64,000 nucleotides of DNA from NCBI RefSeq assembly GCF_003634935.1, contig NZ_RBXO01000001.1, forward strand, positions 6,535,501-6,599,500, in the 5' to 3' direction. This document shows positions 8,865-20,057 of this stretch, piece by piece. The notes beneath the pieces are model-generated. The model was not told where the DNA came from. It was given only the letters and a program-made list of their open reading frames with translations, and made no database searches. The position numbers were made by a program, and so were the translations under genes. The DNA comes from Saccharothrix australiensis (GTDB lineage Bacteria; Actinomycetota; Actinomycetes; Mycobacteriales; Pseudonocardiaceae). Numbering within the stretch: the first letter of the stretch is position 1; each line of letters opens with the position of its first letter.

Positions 8865-9821
8865 TCACACCGCCGCCGAACCGAACATCCGCCGAACCGC
8901 CGCCGCGATGCCCACCACGTCCAGGTCGTGCGCGGAGTCGTGGTCCTCGGCCGTGCCGTACGCCCGCAGCTCCGCGTCCCGCCGCACGCCCAGCGACCGC
9001 AGCCGGTGCGGGACGTCGGCCAGCGCCTCACCCACCCGGAACGCCGACGTGCCCTCCAGGTACGGCTCGACCAGCAGCACGTCGGCCCGTCCCCCGGACA
9101 CCGCGGCCCGCAGGCCCCGGCCGTCGAACGGGCGCACGGTGGTCGCGTACAGCACCGTCAGGTCCACCCCCGCCGTGGCCTCCAGCACCGGGTCCAGCAT
9201 CGGGCCCACCGCGACCACGACACCCGCCGAACCGCGCCGCACCTCGGTGAACCCCTCCGCCACCGGGCGGGCGACCGCGTTCTGGCGCAGTGACAACCTG
9301 ATGTACACGCGGTCGTCCGAGGCCAGCGCGGCGCGGACGACGGGCTCGACCTCGTCCGCGTGGCCGGGCACGTGGATCCGCCAGCCCGGCAGCGTGTCGA
9401 ACAGCGCCACGTCGCCCGGCGCCTGGTGGGTCCGCCCCCACACCGGGTCGTCGTACGAGCCGCCGATGCTCACGAACACCCCGCCGACGTCCTGGTGCCC
9501 GAAGTCCAGCTTGATCTGCTCGAACGGCCGCTCGACGAGGAACGGCGCGTAGGTGTGCACCACCGGGCGCAACCCGCTCAGCGCCAGGCCGCTGCCGACG
9601 CCGACCATCGCCTGCTCGCGGATCCCGACGTTGATCACGCGCGGCCCAGGCCGGAAAGCGTCGCGGGAGATCTCCGCCAGCACGACGGCCACCCCGGGGT
9701 TGTGGGCCATCACGCCTTCCACGGTCTCCACGAACACCTGGCGCATCGTCCGCTCCGACGCACCCCCGCCCTCCGCCACGGCCGCGGCCCCTGCCGTGCC
9801 CGAACCCGACTTCGACGCCAT
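8865..9821 (-). CDS. Transketolase, C-terminal subunit
   Basis: A 318-aa subunit holding the Transket_pyr and C-terminal domains of a split transketolase or DXS-like enzyme. Signatures include INVGIREQAMVGVGSGLALSG, with the Glu that contacts the TPP aminopyrimidine, then YAPFLVERPFEQIK and the GRTHQAPGD loop. The N-terminal TPP-binding half is the preceding gene, whose TGA shares one base with this ATG (9821), so a 1:1 complex is expected. Split transketolases are known in archaea and actinobacteria. A SoxR box in the shared promoter suggests control by redox-cycling compounds. Confidence 0.88.
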   Translation of the reverse strand: MASKSGSGTAGAAAVAEGGGASERTMRQVFVETVEGVMAHNPGVAVVLAEISRDAFRPGPRVINVGIREQAMVGVGSGLALSGLRPVVHTYAPFLVERPFEQIKLDFGHQDVGGVFVSIGGSYDDPVWGRTHQAPGDVALFDTLPGWRIHVPGHADEVEPVVRAALASDDRVYIRLSLRQNAVARPVAEGFTEVRRGSAGVVVAVGPMLDPVLEATAGVDLTVLYATTVRPFDGRGLRAAVSGGRADVLLVEPYLEGTSAFRVGEALADVPHRLRSLGVRRDAELRAYGTAEDHDSAHDLDVVGIAAAVRRMFGSAAV

Positions 9822-10510
9822 CACTCCACCTCGCTGATCCGAGCCACCACGGCCAACGGGCGACCGGGGTGCTCCGCCGTGAACGCCTCGTACAGGGCGT
9901 CCTGATCCCGTCCGTCCACTGTGGATGTTTCCCAGCCCTCCACCGCGAACCGCGCGGCGATGCCGCCGGGCCACCCGTGCGTGCCGGACTCGTTGTCCAC
10001 CACCACCACGGTGAAGTTCTCCAGGCCCATCCGCCCCGCCAGGACGATCGCCTCGTGGTTGCTGCCCTCGTCCAGCTCGGCGTCACCCACCAGCACGACC
10101 ACCCGCGGCGAACGGCCCTGTAGGCGCAGCCCGAGGGCCACGCCGACCCCGATCGGCATCCCGTGCCCCAGCGAGCCGCTGCTGATCTCGACACCCGGCA
10201 CCAGGACCCGGTCCGGGTGCTGGCCGAGCGGCGAGTCCCACCCCGTCCAACCATCCAATGTGGACGGATCGAGGAAGCCCTTCGCGGCGAGCACCGCGTA
10301 GTACGCCATCGGCCCGTGCCCCTTCGACAACAGGAACCGGTCGCGGTCCGGGTCGTCCACCCGGTCCGGCGACACGTTCAGCACCCGGTCGTAGAGCACC
10401 CACAGCACGTGCAGCGTGGACGCCGCCGCCCACTCGTGCTTCTCATCCCCGGTCATCCGCTGGAACAGCGCGGGGATGTCCGCGAATCCCAGCTCGTTCA
10501 CCACTGCCAT
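9821..10510 (-). CDS. Transketolase, N-terminal TPP-binding subunit
   Basis: A 229-aa thiamine-diphosphate-binding half of a split transketolase. It has LSKGHGPMAYYAVLA, the SSGSLGHGMPIGVGVALG loop, and the TPP/Mg motif GDAELDEGSNHEA continuing to VVVDN. Start ATG 10510 was preferred to an upstream TTG because GGTGGG lies 5-10 nt before it. The start is only 16 nt from the SoxR palindrome. Its TTGACC element abuts the palindrome, a MerR-type promoter geometry. The enzyme could supply pentose phosphates or NADPH flux under redox stress; this is inference. Confidence 0.88.
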   Translation of the reverse strand: MAVVNELGFADIPALFQRMTGDEKHEWAAASTLHVLWVLYDRVLNVSPDRVDDPDRDRFLLSKGHGPMAYYAVLAAKGFLDPSTLDGWTGWDSPLGQHPDRVLVPGVEISSGSLGHGMPIGVGVALGLRLQGRSPRVVVLVGDAELDEGSNHEAIVLAGRMGLENFTVVVVDNESGTHGWPGGIAARFAVEGWETSTVDGRDQDALYEAFTAEHPGRPLAVVARISEVE

Positions 10511-10525
10511 GAACCCACCAAACAA

Positions 10526-10543
10526 CCTCGACTTAAGTCGAGG
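10526..10543. promoter_or_regulatory. SoxR operator
   Basis: Perfect 18-bp palindrome CCTCGACTTAAGTCGAGG, very close to the SoxR box consensus CCTCAAGTTAACTTGAGG. On the minus strand TTGACC immediately precedes it, so the operator fills the -35/-10 spacer of the transketolase promoter. This is the classic MerR-family arrangement. soxR itself starts 21 bp away on the plus strand. Confidence 0.9.
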
Positions 10544-10563
10544 TCAAGGCATACCATGCGCAG

Positions 10564-11025
10564 GTGAGCAAGTTGCCGGAGATGTTGACCATCGGTCAGG
10601 TGGCCGAGCGGAGCGGCGTGCCGCACACCGCGCTGCGATTCTACGAGGAACGGGGCCTGATCACGTCCGAGCGCACGGCGGGCAACCAGCGGCGTTACGC
10701 GCGTTCGGTGCTGCGGCGGCTGGCGTTCATCCGCACGGCGCAGCGCGTGGGGCTGAGCCTGGAGGACGTGCACGACGCCCTGGCCACGCTGCCCGACAAC
10801 CGGACGCCGACCAAGTCCGACTGGAGCAGGCTGTCCGCGTCCTGGCAGACGGAGCTGGACGCGCGGATCGACGCGCTGATCCGCCTGCGCGACCGGCTGA
10901 CGTCGTGCATCGGGTGCGGCTGCCTGTCGCTGCGGAGCTGCTTCCTGCACAACTTCGAGGACGAGCAGGCCGTCGACGGTCCGGGCGCGCCCAAGCTGAA
11001 GCCGGCCTGCGAGGGCGGGACCTGA
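10564..11025 (+). CDS. soxR: Redox-sensitive MerR-family activator SoxR
   Basis: A 153-aa [2Fe-2S] transcription factor that senses redox-cycling compounds. The MerR helix-turn-helix spans residues 8-50 (TIGQVAERSGVPHTALRFYEE). The dimerisation helix is followed by the cluster ligands Cys115, Cys118, Cys120 and Cys126 (C-x2-C-x-C-x5-C), exactly the SoxR spacing. The start is a GTG with a weak ribosome site. It is divergent from the split transketolase across a SoxR box, so it probably regulates that operon and itself. Known actinobacterial SoxR regulons mostly contain quinone reductases, making this target unusual. Confidence 0.95.
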   Translation: MSKLPEMLTIGQVAERSGVPHTALRFYEERGLITSERTAGNQRRYARSVLRRLAFIRTAQRVGLSLEDVHDALATLPDNRTPTKSDWSRLSASWQTELDARIDALIRLRDRLTSCIGCGCLSLRSCFLHNFEDEQAVDGPGAPKLKPACEGGT

Positions 11026-11198
11026 CCGCGACCGCCGACACGGCGATCCGCGTCGGCTCCCGGCGGGGCGGGCCGGTCGTGCTGGAGGTGGCGGCGGGCC
11101 GGGTGCACGCCGACGGGCACGAGTCCCGCGTCAGCGCGAACGGCGTGTGGCTGACCGCCGCCGTGCCACCGCGCTACCTGCGCGCACCGATACCCTGA
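11026..11198 (+). pseudogene. RNA 2'-phosphotransferase (KptA) C-terminal fragment
   Basis: In the frame ending at 11198 the sequence encodes TADTAIRVGSRRGGPVVLEV, then GRVHADGHESRVSANGVWLT and VPPRYLR. This matches the conserved C-terminal third of Tpt1/KptA, including the RVGxRRGxPVVL and SxNGVWLTxxVPPxYL motifs. The first two thirds and a start codon are missing, and the fragment begins at the soxR stop. It is a truncated relic, probably left when the soxR-transketolase islet formed. Confidence 0.75.
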
Positions 11199-11236
11199 AC
11201 CAGCACCGGCGGGACGACACCGCACCACCCCGGCCG

Positions 11237-11308
11237 GACAGCACCGCGCCACCCGACAGCACCGCGCCACCCGACAGCACCGCGCCACCCGACAGCACCG
11301 CGCCACCG
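11237..11308. repeat. 18-bp minisatellite (4 units)
   Basis: Four tandem copies of GACAGCACCGCGCCACCC; the last differs at its final base, followed by degenerate CAGCACCCC units to about 11345. It is non-coding and located between the kptA remnant and the end of the hisB operon. It shares the core GCCACCCGAC with repeats at 4480 and 14617. Confidence 0.9.
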
Positions 11309-11369
11309 GGCACCACCGCCCGGCAGCACCCCGGCCGGGCAGCACCCCACCGAGGCGCGCGGGCACCGC

Positions 11370-11524
11370 CTACTGGAGCCAGAGGATCGCGCCGCCCACC
11401 GCGACGACGGCCAGCACGCCGAGGACGACCGCGAGCCCGCGAGCCGTCTTCCACGTGCTGTACACGCCGCCGATCAGGAACCCCGCCAGGGCGAGCAGCC
11501 CGATGACGACGTACTCCTTGGGCA

Positions 11525-11525
<1 letters not shown>
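11370..11525 (-). CDS. Small two-helix membrane protein after hisB
   Basis: A 51-aa protein. Residues 5-23 (YVVIGLLALAGFLIGGVYS) and 29-50 form two hydrophobic helices separated by TWKTAR. No enzymatic motif is present and the function is unknown. Its ATG overlaps the hisB stop (TAATG), giving coupled translation at the end of the hisD-hisC-hisB operon. Such short membrane ORFs are easily missed. The operon position and codon bias support it being real. Confidence 0.75.
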
Positions 11526-14838
<3,313 letters not shown>

Positions 14839-14843
14839 TCATC

Positions 14844-14864
14844 TGATGTCAGTGACTGACATCA
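14844..14864. repeat. TGATGTCAGT-N-ACTGACATCA palindrome, copy 1
   Basis: Perfect 10-bp arms around a single central G, between divergent hisD and the carboxypeptidase gene. The same core occurs at 32614 and 60939. The rest of the 616-bp interval (14538-15153) holds the 14-bp minisatellite and no supportable gene. Confidence 0.85.
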
Positions 14865-15153
14865 CCGCGGATCGCTTCCTCCGTCGGCAGTGGCCACGGC
14901 CCACCTCGCGCCGGCGGCCACCCGCGCCACCGACCTGCCGTCACGCCGGACACCCCCGGTACCGCGCACCGACGCCCGCTGGGCCGGACGGACGAACCGC
15001 TGGGCCGAGCAGGGGCGCTACGGGCGTGGTGTCAACTGTCAGCCGTGTCCGGTTCCGGATACCCGACAAACGGGGGCTATGCCGCCCTGTGACCCGCACG
15101 CCACCCTGCGTAGGCACAACTCCGTCGCAAACCCTGCTGATGATGGAGGCGCA

Positions 15154-16461
15154 ATGTCATCCAAGCGGCGCGGCCTGGCGGCCGCCGTGCTCGGCGCGTG
15201 CCTGACGCTGGTGTTGCCCCTGAACACGGTGGCGGCCCAGCCGAACACGACCGGCACGCCCGAGCGGACCCTGTTCGAGGTCACCGCGAGCACCCCGGAG
15301 GCCCGGACCCGCGTGGCCCGCACGGGCGTGGACGTGCTCGGCTTGAACGGGTCGACCCTCACCGTGATCGCCCAGCCCCGGCAGCGGGCGGCGCTGCGCG
15401 CCACCGGCCTGCGGCTGAAGGACCTCGGCGACGCCGACGCCCAGCTGGGCGCGCTCGGCAAGGCCGACTTCACCGACCCGACCGGGGACGTCGGCGCGCG
15501 GGACTTCCCCTCCGGCTACGCGGGCTACCACAACCACCGGGAGATGGTCGCCGAGCTGAACCAGACCGTCGCCGACCACGGCAGCCTGGTGAAGTTGAGC
15601 AGCATCGGCAAGTCCCACGAAGGCCGGGACCTGTGGGCGTTGAAGATCAGCGACAACGTGGCGACCGACGAGAACGAGCCGGAGGTGCTGTTCACCTGCA
15701 ACCAGCACGCCCGTGAGCACCTGACCGTCGAGATGTGCCTGCGCATCATCAAGCAGTACACCGACGGCTACGCCACCAACGCGAACATCAAGAACCTGGT
15801 CGACTCGCGCGAGATCTGGGTCATCCCCAGCGTCAACCCGGACGGAGCCGAGTACGACATCGCGACCGGCCAGTTCCGCGCGTGGCGGAAGAACCGCCAG
15901 GGCCAGGGCACCGACCCGAACCGCAACTGGGGCTACCAGTGGGGTTGCTGCGGCGGTTCCAGCGGCAGCCCGTCGAGCGAGACCTACCGCGGCCCGTCGG
16001 CGTTCTCCGCGCCCGAGACCCAGCGCGTCCGGGACTTCGTGAACAGCCGGGTCGTGGGCGGCACGCAGCAGATCAAGACGCACATCGACTGGCACACCTA
16101 CTCCGAGCTGATCCTGTGGCCCTACGGCTACACCTACAACGACACCGCGCCCGGCCTGGACGCCACGCAGGCCAACGTGTTCGCCACGCTCGGCAGGCGG
16201 ATGGCGGCGTTGAACGGCTACACCCCGGAGCAGTCGAGCGACCTCTACATCACCGACGGCAGCGTCAACGACTGGATGTGGAACGCGCACAAGATCTGGA
16301 GCTACACCTTCGAGATGTACCCCAAGACCGGCAGCGGCACGAGCGGGTTCTACCCGCGCGACACCGTCATCGCGGCGCAGACGGCCCGCAACGACAGTGC
16401 CGTGGAGCTGTTCCTGAGCTACTCGGACTGCGCGCCGCGCATCATCGGCCGCACCTGCTGA
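15154..16461 (+). CDS. Secreted zinc carboxypeptidase (M14 family)
   Basis: A 435-aa secreted metallocarboxypeptidase similar to carboxypeptidase T. The signal peptide spans residues 1-28 (basic start, hydrophobic core, cleavage near VAA-QP). A propeptide of roughly 80 residues precedes the catalytic domain. Zinc ligands are His185 and Glu188 (NQHAREH) and His314 (WHTYSELILWPYGY). The catalytic glutamate is Glu387 in YTFEMYP. Ribosome site GGAGG lies 4 nt before ATG 15154; longer in-frame extensions lack the signal-peptide start. Its 3-prime end overlaps the convergent PLP-enzyme gene by 20 bp. Confidence 0.93.
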   Translation: MSSKRRGLAAAVLGACLTLVLPLNTVAAQPNTTGTPERTLFEVTASTPEARTRVARTGVDVLGLNGSTLTVIAQPRQRAALRATGLRLKDLGDADAQLGALGKADFTDPTGDVGARDFPSGYAGYHNHREMVAELNQTVADHGSLVKLSSIGKSHEGRDLWALKISDNVATDENEPEVLFTCNQHAREHLTVEMCLRIIKQYTDGYATNANIKNLVDSREIWVIPSVNPDGAEYDIATGQFRAWRKNRQGQGTDPNRNWGYQWGCCGGSSGSPSSETYRGPSAFSAPETQRVRDFVNSRVVGGTQQIKTHIDWHTYSELILWPYGYTYNDTAPGLDATQANVFATLGRRMAALNGYTPEQSSDLYITDGSVNDWMWNAHKIWSYTFEMYPKTGSGTSGFYPRDTVIAAQTARNDSAVELFLSYSDCAPRIIGRTC

Positions 16462-17617
16462 CGGCCTCCACCGCCCGGTCGACCTGCGCGGGCTCGGTGA
16501 AGTAGTGCGGCGACGCCCGGACGACTTCGCCGAGCCCGCGCCGGGTCATGTCCAGCCGCGTCGAGCCGACGCGGCTGGCGGTGACCGTGACGCCGTCGTC
16601 CGCCAGCCGCGCGGCGACCTCGTCGGCGGTGCGGCCCTCGACGGTGAAGGTGACGATCCCGGCGTGCCGCCGCCCGATGTCGCGCACCTCGACGCCGGGC
16701 AGCTCGCGCAGGCCGCGCCGCAGCCGCTCGGCCCGGTCGCCGACCGCCGAGGCGATCTCGTCCAGCCCCAGGTCGAGGGCGTACCGGGCGGCGGCGACGA
16801 GGCCGAGCCGGTCGGCGACGCTGGTCTCCCACAGCTCGTGCACGCGGGCGTCCTCGCGCAGCCTGATCTCGTCCGGTCCGACCCACTGGCCGCTGTGCAG
16901 GTCGACCAGCCTGGGCCGCAGCCGGTCGCGCACGCCGCGCCGCACGACCAGGACGCCGGTGCCGCGCGGTCCGCGCAGCCACTTCCGGCCGGTGCCGGAG
17001 ATCAGGTCGACGCCCAGCTCGTCGGCCCGCACGGGCAGCTGGCCGATCGACTGGCAGGCGTCCAGCAGCACCAGCGCGCCGACCCGGTGCGCCGCGTCGG
17101 CGACCTCGCGGACGGGGTTGACCAGGCCGCTGTTGGTGGGCACGTGCACCAGTGAGACCAGCTTGACGCGCTCGTCCAGCAGCCGGTCGAGGGCGTCGAG
17201 GTCGAGCTGGCCGGAGGCGTCCGACGGCACCGCCACGACCTCCGCGCCGACCTGGCGCGCGCGGTGCAGGATCGGGATGGCGTTGCCCGCGTACTCGACC
17301 TCGGTGACCAGGACCCGGTCGCCCGCGCCCAGCGGGATCGCGTCGAACGCCGCGAGCCAGGAGCGGGTGGCGCTGTCGGTGAAGGCGATCTCGTCCGGTT
17401 CCGCGCCCAGCAGCTCGGCGAGCACGCCGTAGCCGGCCTCCAGGTCGTCGGCGCGTTCGCGGGCGGCGGCGTAGCCGCCGATCTCGGCCTCGCGCTCGAG
17501 GTGGCCGATCACCTCGGCCAGCACGGGCCGGGGCGGCAGCGAGGAGCCCGCCGAGTCCAGGAAGACCCCTCGGGTCGCGCCGGGTGTGTCGGCGCGCACG
17601 GCGGCCAGGTCGATCAC
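16442..17617 (-). CDS. Class V PLP-dependent aminotransferase
   Basis: A 391-aa fold-type I PLP enzyme of the selenocysteine lyase / isopenicillin N epimerase-like group. FLDSAGSSLPP opens the fold, DACQSIGQLPV binds PLP, and the Schiff-base lysine is in ISGTGRKWLRGPRGTG. The FCAH-type cysteine of group II desulfurases is absent, so it is unlikely to be a sulfur donor. The substrate is unknown. It starts with GTG 17617, divergent from the membrane protein at 17720, and shares its 3-prime end with the carboxypeptidase gene. Confidence 0.85.
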   Translation of the reverse strand: MIDLAAVRADTPGATRGVFLDSAGSSLPPRPVLAEVIGHLEREAEIGGYAAARERADDLEAGYGVLAELLGAEPDEIAFTDSATRSWLAAFDAIPLGAGDRVLVTEVEYAGNAIPILHRARQVGAEVVAVPSDASGQLDLDALDRLLDERVKLVSLVHVPTNSGLVNPVREVADAAHRVGALVLLDACQSIGQLPVRADELGVDLISGTGRKWLRGPRGTGVLVVRRGVRDRLRPRLVDLHSGQWVGPDEIRLREDARVHELWETSVADRLGLVAAARYALDLGLDEIASAVGDRAERLRRGLRELPGVEVRDIGRRHAGIVTFTVEGRTADEVAARLADDGVTVTASRVGSTRLDMTRRGLGEVVRASPHYFTEPAQVDRAVEAVSRCGR

Positions 17618-17719
17618 GTTCGTCCCCCAGTGGTGGTCTCGGGCCGGCCCGGTTCTCCGGTCGACCTGTCACCTCATCGTGTACACCATTGCGTGGGGGG
17701 ACCGCGAGACGGAGGTGCG

Positions 17720-18487
17720 ATGGTCGTCGAGCCGCCGGGAGCCGGGTCCGGGTCCGGGTCCGGGTCCGGGGACACCGCACGCGACGAGCCGGGCAGCCAC
17801 AACGAGATCAACACCCCGTCGTTGACGCAGGGCGTGCAGGCCGCGCGGATCGACAACCTGTACATGTCCGCGCCGCCGGACGCCCGCCACCGGCCGTGGC
17901 CGCTCGCGGTGGCGGCCGTCGCGCTGCTGCTGGTCGGGTTCCTGGTGGCCCTCGCGTTCCGGGAGCGCACGGTGGCCGGTACGGCCGTCGGGGCCCCGCC
18001 CGCGCGGGCCACGGCGGGCGCGGACGACGGGACGCCGCGGACCTCCACGACCACCACCGACCGGACCTCCACGACCACCACGGCCACCAGCACGACCACC
18101 TCCCCGACCGCGCCGCCGGCCGGTGGGACGTGGTGGTCGGGCGACGTGGAGCTGGACGGGCTGGGCTACGGCGGTCTCGACTTCGACCAGGCGCGGCCGA
18201 CCGCGCGACTGGCGCGCGCGCCCGGCAGCGACGTGGAGTTCGGCACCAGGGAACGGCTCGAAGGCCACGCGCTCGCCCTCTGGCGCGGTGACGTCCCGCC
18301 CGACCGCGCGCGGTGCGCGGAGGAGCTGAACCGCCACGTGGGGGTGCACCGCGTGCCGGTCGCGGTGGGCTCACGGGTGTGCTTCGCGACCACGGAAGGG
18401 CGCGTCGGCTACGTGGAGGTCACCCGCGTCGGCGCCGACCTGGACAACTCCATGACCTTGAGGGGCGCCGTCTGGGAAGCGCCTTAG
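17720..18487 (+). CDS. Single-pass membrane protein with RHIM-like N-terminus
   Basis: A 255-aa protein of unknown function. Residues 9-17 are a Gly-Ser run encoded by hexanucleotide repeats. Residues 26-49 (HNEINTPSLTQGVQAARIDN) resemble the bacterial amyloid-signalling (RHIM-like) pattern N-x-I...G-V-Q-A. One membrane helix spans 60-80, followed by a Thr/Ser-rich stalk (about 112-133). The C-terminal domain of about 120 residues begins GGTWWSGDVELDGLGYGGLDF and contains two cysteines. Ribosome site GGAGGTG lies just before ATG 17720. The C-terminal domain is probably extracytoplasmic; partners are unknown. Confidence 0.75.
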   Translation: MVVEPPGAGSGSGSGSGDTARDEPGSHNEINTPSLTQGVQAARIDNLYMSAPPDARHRPWPLAVAAVALLLVGFLVALAFRERTVAGTAVGAPPARATAGADDGTPRTSTTTTDRTSTTTTATSTTTSPTAPPAGGTWWSGDVELDGLGYGGLDFDQARPTARLARAPGSDVEFGTRERLEGHALALWRGDVPPDRARCAEELNRHVGVHRVPVAVGSRVCFATTEGRVGYVEVTRVGADLDNSMTLRGAVWEAP

Positions 18488-20028
18488 CGCGGGGTCCACT
18501 TCTCCAGGTTCCACCACGGGCCCCAGGACAGCGCGCCGTGCGCGTAGGGGTCGACGACCTCCTCGTAGCCCGTCCAGTTGTCGCGCAGCACGTAGGTGTG
18601 CTGCGTGACCGCCAACACGACCATGCCCGGAGCGGCCAGGTAGGCGTGCTGGAACTGCCGGTACGCCGCCGCGCGCTGCGCCGGGTCGAGCTGGGTGCGC
18701 CCGGTGTGCAGGGTCGCGTCCACCCGCGGGTTGGTGTAGCCCCACGGGTTGCCGGTGTGCAGCGGCTGGTAGGCGGTCAGGTCCGGGTCGAACGGGGTGC
18801 CGCCGCCGTGCAGGAGGGCGTCGGCGGCCAGGCGCGGCGCGATGGCCTCCCGGCTCAGGCCGGCCAGCTGGACGTCGACGCCCACGGTTCTCGCGTCGGC
18901 CGCGAACGCCGTCGCCAGGTCGGCCCGCACCACGTCGCCGATGGGGTACATGAGGGTGAACCGGGCGGCCACGCCGTTGCGGGCGCGCACGCCGTCCTCG
19001 CCGCGTGCCCAGCCCGCCTGGTCGAGCAGGAGTTCCGCCTGGGTCTTGTCGTGCGGGAAGGTCGCCGCCGGGTCGTGGAACTCCGGCAGGGTGTCCGGGA
19101 TCGGGGTGGCGGCCGGCGAGCCCTTGCCGCCCAGCAGGTTGTCGACGAGGCCCTTGCGGTTGACGGCGTGGTTGAGCGCCATGCGGATCGCCGGGTCGCC
19201 GGTCACCGGGCCCGCCGTGGGCAGGGTGACGGCGCGCAGGTCCGCGGAGCGGTGGGTGACCACGCGCATCCCGGCGGACGAGCCGAACGGCTGCGCCAGG
19301 CGCGGCGGCAGCTCCGCGCCGTCGAACTCGCCCGCCTGCATGCGCTGCGCGCGCGTGTTGTCGTCGGGGACGAACACCACGGTCACCTTGCGGATCGCGG
19401 GCTCGCCGCCGAAGTGCGCCGGGTTGGACTCCAGGACCAGCCGGTCGCCCTTGCGCCAGTCCGCCAGCCGGTACGGGCCGGTGCCGACCGGCTTGACGTC
19501 CTTGAGCGGCACGCCGAACGCCTCGCTCGGCAGCACGCCGAGCGTCAGCAGGTGCGGGAACGCCGCCCACGGCTCGGTCAGCGCGAACCGCACGGTGTGC
19601 ACGTCGAGCTGCTCGACGCCGCCGAGGCCGGCGAACCGGGCGCGCTCGGTGGAGCCCGACGCCGGGTCCAGCAGGGCCCGGTAGGTGGCGACCACGTCCT
19701 CGGGCCCGAACGAGGAGCCGTCGGAGAACTTCACGTCGTCGCGCAGCCGCACCGTCCAGGACCGGCCGTCGGCGGACGGGCGCGGCGCTTCGGCGGCGAG
19801 GCGGGGCCGCACGGAGCGGTCCGCGCGGTGCTCGACCAGGCCGTCGTAGAGCTTGGACACGCCCTCGCCGCCGTAGCCGAGCAGCGGGTTGAGCGTGGTC
19901 GGCTCGGCGCTGTCGGCCAGCACGATCGAGCTGCCGTCGGCCGTGCCCTCCGCGTTGGGTGTCGTCCCCGTGCACCCGGCGGCGGCGAGCAGGGTGATCA
20001 GGATCAGCGGGGGCAACAGGGAGCGCAC
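18484..20028 (-). CDS. ABC transporter substrate-binding lipoprotein (family 5)
   Basis: A 514-aa peptide or nickel/oligosaccharide-type solute-binding protein (SBP_bac_5). The signal peptide ends in the lipobox LAAAGC with Cys19 as the lipidated residue, so it is membrane-anchored and extracellular. Family features include PLLGYGGEGVSKLYDGLVE, WTVRLRDDVKFSDGSSF and VGTGPYRLADW. No permease or ATPase genes flank it, so it is an orphan binding protein. It is convergent with the upstream membrane gene (overlapping stops) and divergent from the C-N hydrolase gene. Confidence 0.9.
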   Translation of the reverse strand: MRSLLPPLILITLLAAAGCTGTTPNAEGTADGSSIVLADSAEPTTLNPLLGYGGEGVSKLYDGLVEHRADRSVRPRLAAEAPRPSADGRSWTVRLRDDVKFSDGSSFGPEDVVATYRALLDPASGSTERARFAGLGGVEQLDVHTVRFALTEPWAAFPHLLTLGVLPSEAFGVPLKDVKPVGTGPYRLADWRKGDRLVLESNPAHFGGEPAIRKVTVVFVPDDNTRAQRMQAGEFDGAELPPRLAQPFGSSAGMRVVTHRSADLRAVTLPTAGPVTGDPAIRMALNHAVNRKGLVDNLLGGKGSPAATPIPDTLPEFHDPAATFPHDKTQAELLLDQAGWARGEDGVRARNGVAARFTLMYPIGDVVRADLATAFAADARTVGVDVQLAGLSREAIAPRLAADALLHGGGTPFDPDLTAYQPLHTGNPWGYTNPRVDATLHTGRTQLDPAQRAAAYRQFQHAYLAAPGMVVLAVTQHTYVLRDNWTGYEEVVDPYAHGALSWGPWWNLEKWTPR

Positions 20029-20057
20029 GGGACCCGACCCTACCTAGAGTGGGTGAC

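Noticed and set aside
15000..15153. Riboswitch in the carboxypeptidase leader
   Set aside because: No known aptamer consensus could be matched; only an ordinary ribosome site was supported.
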